Below, in pieces: positions 17,894-26,720 of a stretch of DNA of 64,000 nucleotides. Under the pieces are notes generated by a model. It was not told the DNA's origin. It saw nothing but the letters and a program-made list of their open reading frames with translations, and made no database searches. Every line of letters begins with the position of its first letter. Position 1 is the stretch's first letter. The translations under genes were made by a program, and so were the position numbers. Origin of the DNA: Rhizobium glycinendophyticum (GTDB lineage: Bacteria; Pseudomonadota; Alphaproteobacteria; Rhizobiales; Rhizobiaceae); NCBI RefSeq assembly GCF_006443685.1, contig NZ_VFYP01000003.1:124001-188000 (forward strand). Direction: 5' to 3'.

Positions 17894-19843
17894 ATGCAAA
17901 ACACAAAGGCGGGCAGCCTTGAATCGCTCGGCATTCCGAACCGCGCGCCCGATCCGGCGACAAACACAAGGTTCACCGGTCGCACGATCCTCATCCTGAT
18001 CGGTGTAGCCGTCATCCTTAAGGTGGGTCAGGAGATCCTGGTACCGCTGGCGCTGGCCTTGCTGTTGACCTTCGCGCTCGCCCCCATCGTGTCCTTCCTG
18101 CGCAAACGCTCGGTGCCGAAGATAGTCGCGGTGATCTTCGCCGTCGTGTCCGCATTCTCCGCCATCGCACTCTTCAGTTTCATCGTCGCCACCCAGGTTA
18201 CGAACCTTGCCTCGAACATCCCGACCTACCAGCGTAACATCGTCGAGAAGGTGCAGGCCCTGAGGGACGCCGGCTCGGGCAGTGGCGTGATCGAACATCT
18301 GAGCCGTGTGGCGGAACGTGTCGGATCCGAGCTGCAGATCAATGCCACTGCGGAAAGAGAACGCCCTGATGTCCCGCCGTCGGTCGATCGTGATCCGATG
18401 CCGGTCGAGATCATCACGCGGACCAATCCGATCCGAACCCTCGGCAATCTGATCCTCCCGCTGATCAGTCCGTTCGCCACAGCCGGCCTTGTGGTCGTGC
18501 TGGTGGTTTTCATGCTGCTTGAGCGCGAGGACCTGCGTGACCGTTTCATCCGGCTGGTCGGCCTCGGCGACCTGCACCGCACCACCGCGGCGCTTCAGGA
18601 CGCCGGCCGTCGCGTCGGAAAATATCTGCTGATGCAGCTTGTGGTGAACACGCTTTATGCCATCCCCATCACACTCGGCCTCTGGATCCTCGGCATCCCC
18701 AACGCCATCCTTTGGGGTCTTCTCACGCTGGTCTTTCGCTTCGTCCCCTATATCGGACCGGTCGTCGGCATGGTGCTGCCGCTGTTCCTGGCGCTGGCCA
18801 TTGCGCCGGGCTGGTCGCTGGTGCTGTGGGTGGCCGCGCTCTTTGCCACCATCGAGCTGATCAGCAACAACGTCATCGAGCCCTGGCTCTACGGCTCCCA
18901 CACGGGCCTGTCGCCGCTGGCAATCATCATTTCGGCAATCTTCTGGTCCTGGTTGTGGGGACCGCTCGGCCTGATGCTGTCGACCCCACTGACGGTATGC
19001 CTTGTGGTCCTCGGCCGGCACGTGCCGCAATTTGCCTTTCTCGACGTCTTGCTGGGCAATGAAGCCGTGCTTGAACCGCATGAAAAGCTTTACCAGCGCC
19101 TGCTCGCCGGTGATCCGAGCGAAGCCACCGACAATGCCGAGGAATATCTGGAGGACGAATACCTGGCAGACTATTATGAGAAGGTCGGACTGCCGGCCCT
19201 GCTTCTGGCAGAACTCGACCGGCAGCGAGGCGTGATGACGGACCGCCAGTTGCACATGTTCTCTGCCAATTGTCGCGCCCTGGTCGACAACCTCTCTGAC
19301 ATTGCGGAGGAAGAAGAAAACGAGGAAAGCCCGAGCCTCGCCGCAAGCGATGGGTCGGATGCGGACGGATCGGGGGCAATTCCAAGCGGAAAAGGTCGCT
19401 CTGTTTTATGCCTCGGCGGACGCGGCGAGATGGACGACGCCGCTGCTGCCATGCTCGGGCAGGTTCTCGAAGTCGAGGGCGCTTCGGTCAGAACCGGCAG
19501 CCACGGCGATCTCATTGCTCGGGCAACCATGCCGCCCCGGATGGAAGGCGTCGACACGGTGGTCGTCGCCTTCCTCAACGGCAACTCCAAAGCTCATGCG
19601 CGCCTGAGCGTTCGTCGTATCAAGCGCCTGAGAGCGGATCTGCGGGTCGGCATCATGATCCCGCTCGCCAATGGTCTCGACAATCCCCGCATCGAACCCG
19701 CCGAGATCGGGGCGGATTTCGTCTGCGAGACCTTGTCTCGAACCATCGAGCAAGCTCTCACGGCAGCTCCTCCCGTGTTGCTGCAGATCCCGCCGCGCAA
19801 GGCGTCTCGCCCACGCGCGCGGCTCGTCAAGGCAGCCGTCTGA
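17894..19843 (+). CDS. AI-2E family permease with an added C-terminal soluble domain
   Basis: 649 residues from the ATG at 17894 (CAGGAAAA upstream). Residues about 28-395 carry the eight-helix AI-2E/TqsA/PerM permease: ILVPLALALLLTFALAPIVS, then the pore region LVVNTLYAIPITLGLWILGI and FVPYIGPVVGMVLP. Typical members end near 350-380 residues. Here an acidic linker with EEEENEESPS (about 473-482) leads to a folded-looking domain at 500-640 (VLCLGGRGEMDDAAAAMLGQ, then VDTVVVAFLNGNSK). Family substrates include quorum signals and ions; which applies is unknown. Confidence 0.8.
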   Translation: MQNTKAGSLESLGIPNRAPDPATNTRFTGRTILILIGVAVILKVGQEILVPLALALLLTFALAPIVSFLRKRSVPKIVAVIFAVVSAFSAIALFSFIVATQVTNLASNIPTYQRNIVEKVQALRDAGSGSGVIEHLSRVAERVGSELQINATAERERPDVPPSVDRDPMPVEIITRTNPIRTLGNLILPLISPFATAGLVVVLVVFMLLEREDLRDRFIRLVGLGDLHRTTAALQDAGRRVGKYLLMQLVVNTLYAIPITLGLWILGIPNAILWGLLTLVFRFVPYIGPVVGMVLPLFLALAIAPGWSLVLWVAALFATIELISNNVIEPWLYGSHTGLSPLAIIISAIFWSWLWGPLGLMLSTPLTVCLVVLGRHVPQFAFLDVLLGNEAVLEPHEKLYQRLLAGDPSEATDNAEEYLEDEYLADYYEKVGLPALLLAELDRQRGVMTDRQLHMFSANCRALVDNLSDIAEEEENEESPSLAASDGSDADGSGAIPSGKGRSVLCLGGRGEMDDAAAAMLGQVLEVEGASVRTGSHGDLIARATMPPRMEGVDTVVVAFLNGNSKAHARLSVRRIKRLRADLRVGIMIPLANGLDNPRIEPAEIGADFVCETLSRTIEQALTAAPPVLLQIPPRKASRPRARLVKAAV

Positions 19844-19868
19844 CAACAAAGCTCGAATTTCGCACGAT

Positions 19869-19894
19869 GGAGATGCTGCAATCGCCGCATCTCC
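19869..19894 (+). terminator. Hairpin after the AI-2E-type permease
   Basis: GGAGATGC (19869-19876) and GCATCTCC (19887-19894) form an eight-base stem with a ten-base loop, followed by GTTGTCTTTC. A weak terminator candidate 26 bases after the stop. Confidence 0.4.
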
Positions 19895-19961
19895 GTTGTC
19901 TTTCGGCGCAAGAACCTTATCTTGAGCCTATGACATCACCTTTTTCGACGGCAACCACCTG

Positions 19962-20444
19962 ATGGTCTGGGTCGCAGCCGCGCTGGCACTGGTCGCTATC
20001 CTTCTCCTGCGCAACCGCGTTGTCGCCATTGGATTGGCGGTGTTAATCGCGATCACCCTCGGCATCATCTGGTTCTTCACGGAGGAAAACTCCGAACGTG
20101 AGAGGAATGAGGCCGCCGCCATCTCGGTGCAGGCGGTAGCCGACCCCAAGACTTGCGTCGATCCTGCGCTTCCCGTCGCAGTCACCTTTACCAACAATGC
20201 CGACAAGGCAATCACGCGGCTGTCTTTCGACCTGATCGGCATGCCGCGAGGCCAGACGACAACTGCCTATCGTGGGTACCTCAGAGACGACCAGATCGTT
20301 CCCTCGAGGCAGACGGTAACCCGCTGTTACGCCCTGCTCTTCCATGGCTTCGCTCATCCGCGACCGGCGATCATTGATGCCACGAAATATGATTGGAACG
20401 CCCGGATCTCATTGCTCGAATTCGGCAACGGCCCTGCCTCCTGA
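19962..20444 (+). CDS. Small membrane protein, function unknown
   Basis: 160 residues. Two membrane helices lie at about 3-18 and 22-39 (VVAIGLAVLIAITLGIIWFF), then a charged segment and a soluble part with a TCVDPALPVAVTFTNNADKA strand pattern that recalls an immunoglobulin-like or FxLYD-type beta sandwich (LPVAVTFTNNA, then SRQTVTRCYALLF). Two cysteines (about 66 and 128) could form a disulfide in the periplasm. No Shine-Dalgarno is visible before the ATG. I do not recognise the family. Confidence 0.55.
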   Translation: MVWVAAALALVAILLLRNRVVAIGLAVLIAITLGIIWFFTEENSERERNEAAAISVQAVADPKTCVDPALPVAVTFTNNADKAITRLSFDLIGMPRGQTTTAYRGYLRDDQIVPSRQTVTRCYALLFHGFAHPRPAIIDATKYDWNARISLLEFGNGPAS

Positions 20445-20544
20445 AGTGTTTCGGGTATCAGGTCGAGGGCTGAGAGGCAGCTATCCCTCACGTCCCCTTT
20501 GCTTCAGTCGCGATCTCAATGCCAGCTCGACGAAGGACTGAACC

Positions 20545-21234
20545 CTACCGTCCGAGCAGCCACCGCGCTGCAAACCAGCTACCGCAGGCCCAGACCATGC
20601 CGGCCGCCCAGCCGCCAACAACATCAGTCGGGTAATGCACGCCGAGATAGATGCGGCTGAGGCCGATCAGCAGCGTCAGGAGCACGGCAACGATGGGGAA
20701 GAAGTAGCGCAGCGCTGGCTGCTCCTCAATGCGGGACAGCATGGCGCCGAGCGTCAGGTAGGTGATGGCCGACAACATCGCATGGCCGCTCGGAAAACTC
20801 ATGTCGGTGACCTCGACGAGATGCTGCACCACCTCCGGCCGCGGCCTGGCAATGCCGATCTTCATGGCGCTGCTCAAGCCCCAGCCGCCAAGGATCGAGG
20901 CAGTCACGAAGATAGCCGTGCGAAACTTGCGGCGCAGCGCGAGATACACGACGACCAGGGTCACGAGCAACGTCAGCACGGTCACACCGCCGAGTGCGGT
21001 GATATCGACCATCATCTTGGTGAGCCAGGCCGGTCCGACGGGCATGCCGAGATCTGTCGTGTCGCGCAGCATCAAAAGCACGCCCTCGTCGAAGGCCCGC
21101 GTCTCGCCCTCCAGCACCTCGCCCGTCAGCTCGAAGAGAAAATAGGCGACCAGCGCGGCAACCAGTGCCGTCATCCAGACCCGCCTTTCCGTCGAAGAAG
21201 CGATACGCGTGATATGGTGCTTGATACGCTGCAT
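20545..21234 (-). CDS. PAP2-family membrane phosphatase
   Basis: 229 residues from the ATG at 21234. The three phosphatase motifs are present: K125-x-GIARPRP, SFPSGH at 146-151 and SRIYLGVHYPTD at 193-204, among about five membrane helices. Family members remove phosphate from lipids such as phosphatidate or undecaprenyl pyrophosphate at the periplasmic face. The frame stays open upstream to 21555, but that part overlaps the divergent peptidase gene. Confidence 0.88.
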   Translation of the reverse strand: MQRIKHHITRIASSTERRVWMTALVAALVAYFLFELTGEVLEGETRAFDEGVLLMLRDTTDLGMPVGPAWLTKMMVDITALGGVTVLTLLVTLVVVYLALRRKFRTAIFVTASILGGWGLSSAMKIGIARPRPEVVQHLVEVTDMSFPSGHAMLSAITYLTLGAMLSRIEEQPALRYFFPIVAVLLTLLIGLSRIYLGVHYPTDVVGGWAAGMVWACGSWFAARWLLGR

Positions 21235-21498
21235 GGGCGAGTTCCTGATCGAGACTATGTCGGCTACATCGCGTCGGAGGGCGGCGGCGTCAACCACCGG
21301 GCAAAAGTCAAATGTGGGCGGATCGGAGTTGTTCCATATACTTATCGAAGCTTCCTTTGTGCAGGAAGGTGAAGTGCCGCTCGGGCGAGCGCGCGGCTTT
21401 TGCCAGCGTAATCCGTCTGTCCACAACGTGACCAAAGCCACCTTGATCTTCTCCTCCACCCCCGCCACTCTCCGCCCACCCATCCGGAGACACACCCC

Positions 21499-22500
21499 AT
21501 GCCCCACGGCCCCCTCAACCTGCTGACCGATGTCCAAGGCCTCTCCGTCGGCCACGCAACCGATCGTGCACTCGGCTCGGGCGTGACCGTGATCGTCTTC
21601 GACGAACCGGCGACAGCCTCAGGCACGGTGCTCGGCGGCGCGCCGGGGGGACGCGACGTGACGCTGCTTGATCCCGCAATGACGGTGCAACAGGTCGATG
21701 CCTTCGTGCTCTCGGGCGGCTCGGCCTTCGGGCTCGATGCGGCAGGCGGCGTGCAGTCGGGTCTCAGGGCAGCCGGGCGCGGCTTTGCCGTCGGCTCAGT
21801 ACGCGTGCCGATCGTGCCACAGGCGATCCTGATGGATCTGCTGAATGGCGGCGACAAGGATTGGGGCCTGCATGCGCCCTATCGCGACCTCGGCTACGAG
21901 GCCTATGCGAACGCCACCAAAGGCGCCTTCCCACTCGGCACAGTGGGCGCCGGCACCGGTGCCACCACGGCCAATTTCAAGGGCGGCATCGGCTCCGCCA
22001 GCGCCATATCGTCATCAGGTCACACGATAGCAGCACTGCTGGCCGTCAATGCCATGGGCTCGGTGACCGTGGGCGACGGGCCGCATTTCTGGGCAGCCCC
22101 CTTCGAGGAGGGACAGGAATTCGGCGGTCTTGGCCAGCCGAGCCGCGTCACCGCCGAGGACCGGGCCATGCGCATCAAGGGCCTCCGCCTGACCGCGACG
22201 ACCATTGGCGCCGTGGTCACCGACTGCGCGCTCTCCAAAGCCGAACTGCACCGCCTGTCGATCGCCGCCCATGATGGTTTGGCCCGCGCCGTGCTGCCGG
22301 CGCATCTGCCATTCGACGGCGACACCATGTTTGCCGCGTCGACGGGCAAGCGTGAGAGCAATGGTGTCGCGGACCTGATGGAACTCTGCCACCTGGCAAC
22401 GCTGGTGACGGCGCGTGCCATTGCGCGCGGGGTGTTCGAGGCGGTGGCGTTGCCTTACGCTGATGCGCAGCCGGCCTGGCGGGATCAGTGGGTAAGATAA
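21499..22500 (+). CDS. P1 (S58) family peptidase, DmpA/BapA-like
   Basis: 333 residues. N-terminal strand QGLSVGHATDRALGSGVTVI, glycine-rich GAGTGATTANFKGGIGSAS near 152, and the region TATTIGAVVTDCAL near 234 that carries the N-terminal nucleophile after self-cleavage in this family (Thr here, Ser or Thr elsewhere). Known members are L-aminopeptidase/D-esterase DmpA and beta-peptidyl aminopeptidases. No signal peptide, so cytosolic. It is divergent from the PAP2 gene. Confidence 0.85.
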   Translation: MPHGPLNLLTDVQGLSVGHATDRALGSGVTVIVFDEPATASGTVLGGAPGGRDVTLLDPAMTVQQVDAFVLSGGSAFGLDAAGGVQSGLRAAGRGFAVGSVRVPIVPQAILMDLLNGGDKDWGLHAPYRDLGYEAYANATKGAFPLGTVGAGTGATTANFKGGIGSASAISSSGHTIAALLAVNAMGSVTVGDGPHFWAAPFEEGQEFGGLGQPSRVTAEDRAMRIKGLRLTATTIGAVVTDCALSKAELHRLSIAAHDGLARAVLPAHLPFDGDTMFAASTGKRESNGVADLMELCHLATLVTARAIARGVFEAVALPYADAQPAWRDQWVR

Positions 22501-22886
22501 GCGCTAAGCTTTGTCCGCTTGGTACCCCCCCTCTGCCCTGCCGGGCATCTCCCCTCAAGGGGGAGATCGGATAACCGCATCGCTTCAACCCGCCGCCACG
22601 TGCCGGTCATCTGAAAGAAGGTCTGGTTTTTAGCTAGGCACAGCACCGGCTGGCAATCTCTCCCCTTGAGGGGGAGATGTCGGCGTAGCCGACAAAGGGG
22701 GTGTCGCGCGGCAAACGAACAAACGGATTATGCGCCCCCTAAGAGCCTCCACTTTCGCCTCATCCAGCCTTGACCCAAGTCAAGGACAACCCGCCCTCCA
22801 CCACTGAGATTGTTCGCCAAGCCTGGTCACGTCTTTGACGCAGACCGGCTGCAGGATGATACGGATCGGGGGAGGACGGTTCGACA
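22501..22886. other. 386-base intergenic stretch with palindromic repeats
   Basis: No gene is supported here. It contains two copies of another palindromic repeat (22525-22570 and 22655-22714, listed separately), then a featureless 170 bases leading to the Shine-Dalgarno GGGGGAGGA (about 22867-22875) of the MaoC-Pta fusion gene. Confidence 0.6.
22525..22714. repeat. Inverted pair of palindromic repeats (family B)
   Basis: The left copy reads CCCTGCCGGGCATCTCCCCT then AAGGGGGAGATCGG; the right copy (22655-22714) reads ATCTCTCCCCTTGAGGGGGA then GATGTCGGCGTAGCCGACAA and AGGGGGTGTC. Each has a central ATCTCCCC/GGGGAGAT hairpin and a GC-rich outer hairpin. The motif differs from the units at 1.7 and 3.2 kb, but the paired inverted arrangement is the same. 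Such elements are scattered through rhizobial genomes. Confidence 0.7.
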
Positions 22887-24269
22887 ATGGAAGACGAAAG
22901 CGACATGGAAAGACCCGTTCTCACCAACCGTACCTTTGACGAACTGAAGCTTGGCGATGCGGCGAGCCTCACCCGCACCATCGGCCCGGACGATATTGAA
23001 CTCTTCGCCGCCCTCTCCGGCGACAGCAATCCGGTGCCGCTCGGCCAGTCGCTGATCCCGGCGGGCATGATCTCGGCCGTGCTCGACACCCGCCTGCCCG
23101 GCCCCGGCACGGTTTACCTCGGCCAGGATCTGGAATTCTGGAAGGAGATCGCAACCGGCGACCGGATCACCGCGACGGTGACGCTGATGAAGAAAGAAAG
23201 CGACGGCCGCACGCTGGTCTTCGACACGCGGTGTGTGAACCAGAATGGCGAGCCGGTGCTGGCCGGCAAGGCCCGTGTGCGGGCACCCACCGAGCGCATC
23301 AGCTGGTCGGAAAACCTGCCCCCTGATGTTTCCCTGCAGCGCCATGACCGCTTCGATGCCATCGTCGCTGAGGCCCGCAGCCTGCCGATGGTCAAGACCG
23401 CCCTTGCCCACCCCTGCTCGTCGGAAGCGATTGAAGCCGCTGTCGAAATTCGCGACGAAGGTCTGCTTGAGCCGATCCTGATCGGCCCCGAGGCAAAGAT
23501 TCGCGCGGCTGCCGAAAAGGCCGGCATCTCCATCGCTGGGCTTGAAATCCTACACACCGAACACAGCCATGCAGCGGCGGCCCTTGCCGTCGAACTCGCG
23601 GTTGCCGGCAAGGTCGGCTCCGTGATGAAGGGCAGCCTGCACTCGGACGAACTGCTGGGTGCCGTCGTCGGCAGCGGCTCGGGCCTTCGCACCGAACGCC
23701 GCGTCAGCCATGTTTATGTCATGGACGTGCCGGCCTATTCGAAACTCCTGATCGTGACCGATGCCGCCATCAACATCGCTCCCACCCTCGAACACAAGCG
23801 CGACATCTGCCAGAACGCGATCGACCTGATGCACATGCTCGGCGTACCTGAGCCCAAGGTCGCGGTGCTTGCGGCCGTCGAGACGGTCAATGACAAGATG
23901 CCGGCGACGCTGGAAGCGGCAGCTCTGACCGTCATGGCGGCCCGTGGCCAGATCCGGGGTGCCAGGGTCGACGGCCCGCTCGCCTTCGACAACGCGATCA
24001 GCATGGAGGCCGCCCGCACCAAGGGCATCATCTCCCCCGTGGCCGGCGATGCCGATATCCTGCTGGTGCCGGATCTGGAAGCCGGCAACATGCTCGCCAA
24101 GCAACTGCTCTATTTCGCCAATGCCGATGCCGCAGGCCTCGTTCTCGGCGCCCGTGTGCCTGTGATCCTCACCAGCCGTTCGGACAGCCTGCGTGTGCGC
24201 ATTGCCTCGGCCGCGCTTGCCAAACTCGTCGCCGCCAAAAAGGCCGCATCCCTGGGACCTCTGGCATGA
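22887..24269 (+). CDS. Fused MaoC-like hydratase / phosphate acyltransferase
   Basis: 460 residues. Residues about 8-140 have the MaoC hot-dog fold (IGPDDIELFAALSGDSNPVP, then FDTRCVNQNGEPVLAGKARV). Residues 150-460 are the phosphotransacetylase/phosphotransbutyrylase domain (GLLEPILIGPEAKIR, VGSVMKGSLHSDELLGAVVG, SHVYVMDVP). This two-domain form is annotated as bifunctional enoyl-CoA hydratase/phosphate acetyltransferase. The acyltransferase half turns acetyl- or butyryl-CoA into acyl phosphate. It overlaps ackA by four bases, so the two steps are coupled. Confidence 0.9.
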   Translation: MEDESDMERPVLTNRTFDELKLGDAASLTRTIGPDDIELFAALSGDSNPVPLGQSLIPAGMISAVLDTRLPGPGTVYLGQDLEFWKEIATGDRITATVTLMKKESDGRTLVFDTRCVNQNGEPVLAGKARVRAPTERISWSENLPPDVSLQRHDRFDAIVAEARSLPMVKTALAHPCSSEAIEAAVEIRDEGLLEPILIGPEAKIRAAAEKAGISIAGLEILHTEHSHAAAALAVELAVAGKVGSVMKGSLHSDELLGAVVGSGSGLRTERRVSHVYVMDVPAYSKLLIVTDAAINIAPTLEHKRDICQNAIDLMHMLGVPEPKVAVLAAVETVNDKMPATLEAAALTVMAARGQIRGARVDGPLAFDNAISMEAARTKGIISPVAGDADILLVPDLEAGNMLAKQLLYFANADAAGLVLGARVPVILTSRSDSLRVRIASAALAKLVAAKKAASLGPLA

Positions 24270-25441
24270 GCCAGAAACTGCTGCTTACCTTCAATGCCGG
24301 CTCTTCAACGGTAAAGATCGGCATTTTCGACCGCGAGGCCGGCTTCGCCAGGCGCATCGGCAAGGGCGTCATCGACTTCCGCGCCGAGCCGTTGACCTTC
24401 CACCTGATCGAAGGCCCGGCCATCTTCGACGTACCGCTGGTGGCTAAGACCGACGACCTGCTGCACGACGTGCTGGAAGAGGTCTTCGACTGGCTTGCCG
24501 AACATTACGATCTAAATGCCGTGTCCGCCGTTGGCCACCGCGTCGTGCATGGCGGCGACCTGTTTGACGACGCGGTAAAGGTCGACGAAGAGAGCCTAGC
24601 AGGCATCGAAAGCCTCGTGACGCTCGCTCCGCTGCACCAGCCGCAGAACCTGCGCCTGATCAGGGCGATTGCGGAGCTGAAGCCCGGCCTGCCACAGACC
24701 GCCTCGTTCGACACCGCCTTTCACCGCACCCAGCCCGATGTCGTCAGACGCTTCGCCATCCCGCGCGACTGGTTCGACAAGGGCGTGAAGCGCTACGGCT
24801 TTCACGGACTGTCCTACACCTATATCGCCCGCGCCCTGAAAACATTGGAACCAGAAACCGCCGGAGGCCGCGCAATCGTTGCCCATCTTGGTTCCGGCGC
24901 CAGCCTTTGCGCGCTTGACCATGGCGTGAGCCGCGACACCTCCATGGGCTTTTCCACCATCGACGGCGTGCCCATGGCGACCCGCTCCGGTGCCATCGAT
25001 CCCGGCGTGTTCTTCCATCTCGTCGAGGCGCATGGTCTGAGCGTGAAAGCGGTCGAGGACATGATCTACAAGCAGTCCGGCCTGCTGGGCTTGTCCGGCA
25101 TCAGCGCCGACAGCCGCGTCCTGCTGGAGACACCCTCGAAGGAAGCCTGCGAGGCGCTCGATGTGTTCACGTTCCGCATCGCCGGAGAAGTGGCGCGGCT
25201 CGCCGCCTCGCTCGGTGGCCTCGAGACCCTCGTCTTCACGGCCGGGATCGGCGAGAACCAGCCTGCCATCCGCCGCTCGGTGGTCGAGCGGCTGCGTTTC
25301 CTGGGCACGCTGCTGGACAGCGATAAAAACGACCGGAACGACGCCGTCATTTCGCCCGAGGAATGCCGGGTGAAGGTCCGCGTCATTGCCACGGACGAGG
25401 AGCAGGTGATCGCAGACGACTGTCTGAGGCTCGTCGGCTGA
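24266..25441 (+). CDS. ackA: Acetate kinase
   Basis: 391 residues. N10 in FNAGSST, the GHRVVHGG strand, catalytic FDTAFH, GFHGLSYTYIA and the ATP loop AHLGSGASLCAL are in the family order, and TAGIGENQPAIR lies near 332. It interconverts acyl phosphate plus ADP with acetate plus ATP. With the preceding acyltransferase it forms the Pta-Ack pair, here probably for acetate overflow or for salvaging acetyl phosphate. Butyrate kinase activity is possible given the phosphotransbutyrylase-like partner, but the residues follow AckA. Confidence 0.92.
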   Translation: MSQKLLLTFNAGSSTVKIGIFDREAGFARRIGKGVIDFRAEPLTFHLIEGPAIFDVPLVAKTDDLLHDVLEEVFDWLAEHYDLNAVSAVGHRVVHGGDLFDDAVKVDEESLAGIESLVTLAPLHQPQNLRLIRAIAELKPGLPQTASFDTAFHRTQPDVVRRFAIPRDWFDKGVKRYGFHGLSYTYIARALKTLEPETAGGRAIVAHLGSGASLCALDHGVSRDTSMGFSTIDGVPMATRSGAIDPGVFFHLVEAHGLSVKAVEDMIYKQSGLLGLSGISADSRVLLETPSKEACEALDVFTFRIAGEVARLAASLGGLETLVFTAGIGENQPAIRRSVVERLRFLGTLLDSDKNDRNDAVISPEECRVKVRVIATDEEQVIADDCLRLVG

Positions 25442-25520
25442 CACCATCCCCGAGCGCTGACACCAAAGCGTCATGAAACAGGCTTAGAGACGCCTCGACG
25501 AAACGGATGGAGGCGCGACC

Positions 25521-26714
25521 ATGCTGAGACAGACGGATGCGACGGGAGAAGCCCAGAATTCGGCTGGCGGCAACCGGCTCATCCTCTCCGACGCCCGTGT
25601 CGTCACGCCAGACCATGTGCTGCATGGCTCGGTGGTGATCGAGGATGGCCGCATTGCGGAAATTCACGAAGGACCGTCAAGACATCGGGAAGCGGTTGAT
25701 TTTCGCGGCGACTATCTCCTGCCCGGCCTCGTCGATATACACACAGACCATTTCGAGAAACATCTCTATCCCCGCGCCCATGTGCGCTGGGATTTCATAC
25801 GCGCAGCACTTGCCCACGACGCCCAGATCATTGGCGGCGGCGTCACCACCGTTTTCGACAGCCTCTGCGTCGGTGCCACCACCGACAATCCGGAACGCGC
25901 CGAGATCCTGAAACCGATGATCGAGGCACTGGAACAGGCGCAAGGCGCTGGCATGTTCAGGGCCGAGCATCTCGTCCACCTGCGCTGTGAACTGACGGAC
26001 CCGGTGGCGCCGCAACTCACCGCCGAACATATCGACCGGCAGATCGTCCGCGTCCTCTCGGTGATGGAGCATCTGCCCGGCATTCGCCAGAGCCGCGACA
26101 TCGAGGCCTATGTCGTCAGAGCCTGCAAATCGACCGGCGAAAGCCCAGACCGTGTGCGCGAAAAAATCAAGGTTCTCGTGGCCGAGAAGAGCCATATCGC
26201 CGCGATGACCCGGCCTGACATCGTGGCGCTTGCCCGCGCTCGTTCCATACCCCTGATGAGCCACGACGACACCGATGTGGCCCATATCGAAGCGGGCGTG
26301 GCCGAAGGCGTCTCGATTTCCGAGTTTCCGTGTTCGATCGAGGCCGCAGAGGCCGCACGCCATGCCGGCATGAAGATCGTGGCCGGCGCGCCGAACCTCG
26401 TGAGGGGTGGCTCCCAGTCCGGCAACATCGCCGTGCGCGACTTGTTGGCGACAAGACTCGTCGACATCCTGGCGTCGGATTACGTGCCACGCTCGATGCT
26501 CGATGCCGCCTTCATGATTTCAGCCGATCCCGGTCTCGACTATGATCTGCCGAGCGCGGTTGCCCTCGTCACCCGCAGCCCCGCGCTCGCCGGCAATCTC
26601 CCGGATCGCGGCGCTATACAGACGGGGCTGAAGGCCGACATCATCCGCGTCGACCTGCAGGACGGTCATCCCTTCTTGAAATCCGCCTGGCGCTCAGGCC
26701 ATCGCGTCGCCTGA
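25521..26714 (+). CDS. phnM: Alpha-D-ribose 1-methylphosphonate 5-triphosphate diphosphatase (PhnM), isolated from a phn operon
   Basis: 397 residues; GGAGGCG precedes the ATG. The metal-binding strand is LPGLVDIHTDHFEKHL (H74, D76), then WDFIRAALAHDAQIIGGGVT and SHDDTDVAHI near 250, all typical of PhnM of the amidohydrolase superfamily. The enzyme removes pyrophosphate in the C-P lyase pathway for phosphonate use. No phnGHIJKL genes are in the window; the gene lies 79 bases after ackA and converges with an ABC operon. Either the rest of the pathway is elsewhere or this paralogue has another substrate. Confidence 0.88.
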   Translation: MLRQTDATGEAQNSAGGNRLILSDARVVTPDHVLHGSVVIEDGRIAEIHEGPSRHREAVDFRGDYLLPGLVDIHTDHFEKHLYPRAHVRWDFIRAALAHDAQIIGGGVTTVFDSLCVGATTDNPERAEILKPMIEALEQAQGAGMFRAEHLVHLRCELTDPVAPQLTAEHIDRQIVRVLSVMEHLPGIRQSRDIEAYVVRACKSTGESPDRVREKIKVLVAEKSHIAAMTRPDIVALARARSIPLMSHDDTDVAHIEAGVAEGVSISEFPCSIEAAEAARHAGMKIVAGAPNLVRGGSQSGNIAVRDLLATRLVDILASDYVPRSMLDAAFMISADPGLDYDLPSAVALVTRSPALAGNLPDRGAIQTGLKADIIRVDLQDGHPFLKSAWRSGHRVA

Positions 26715-26720
26715 TCACCG

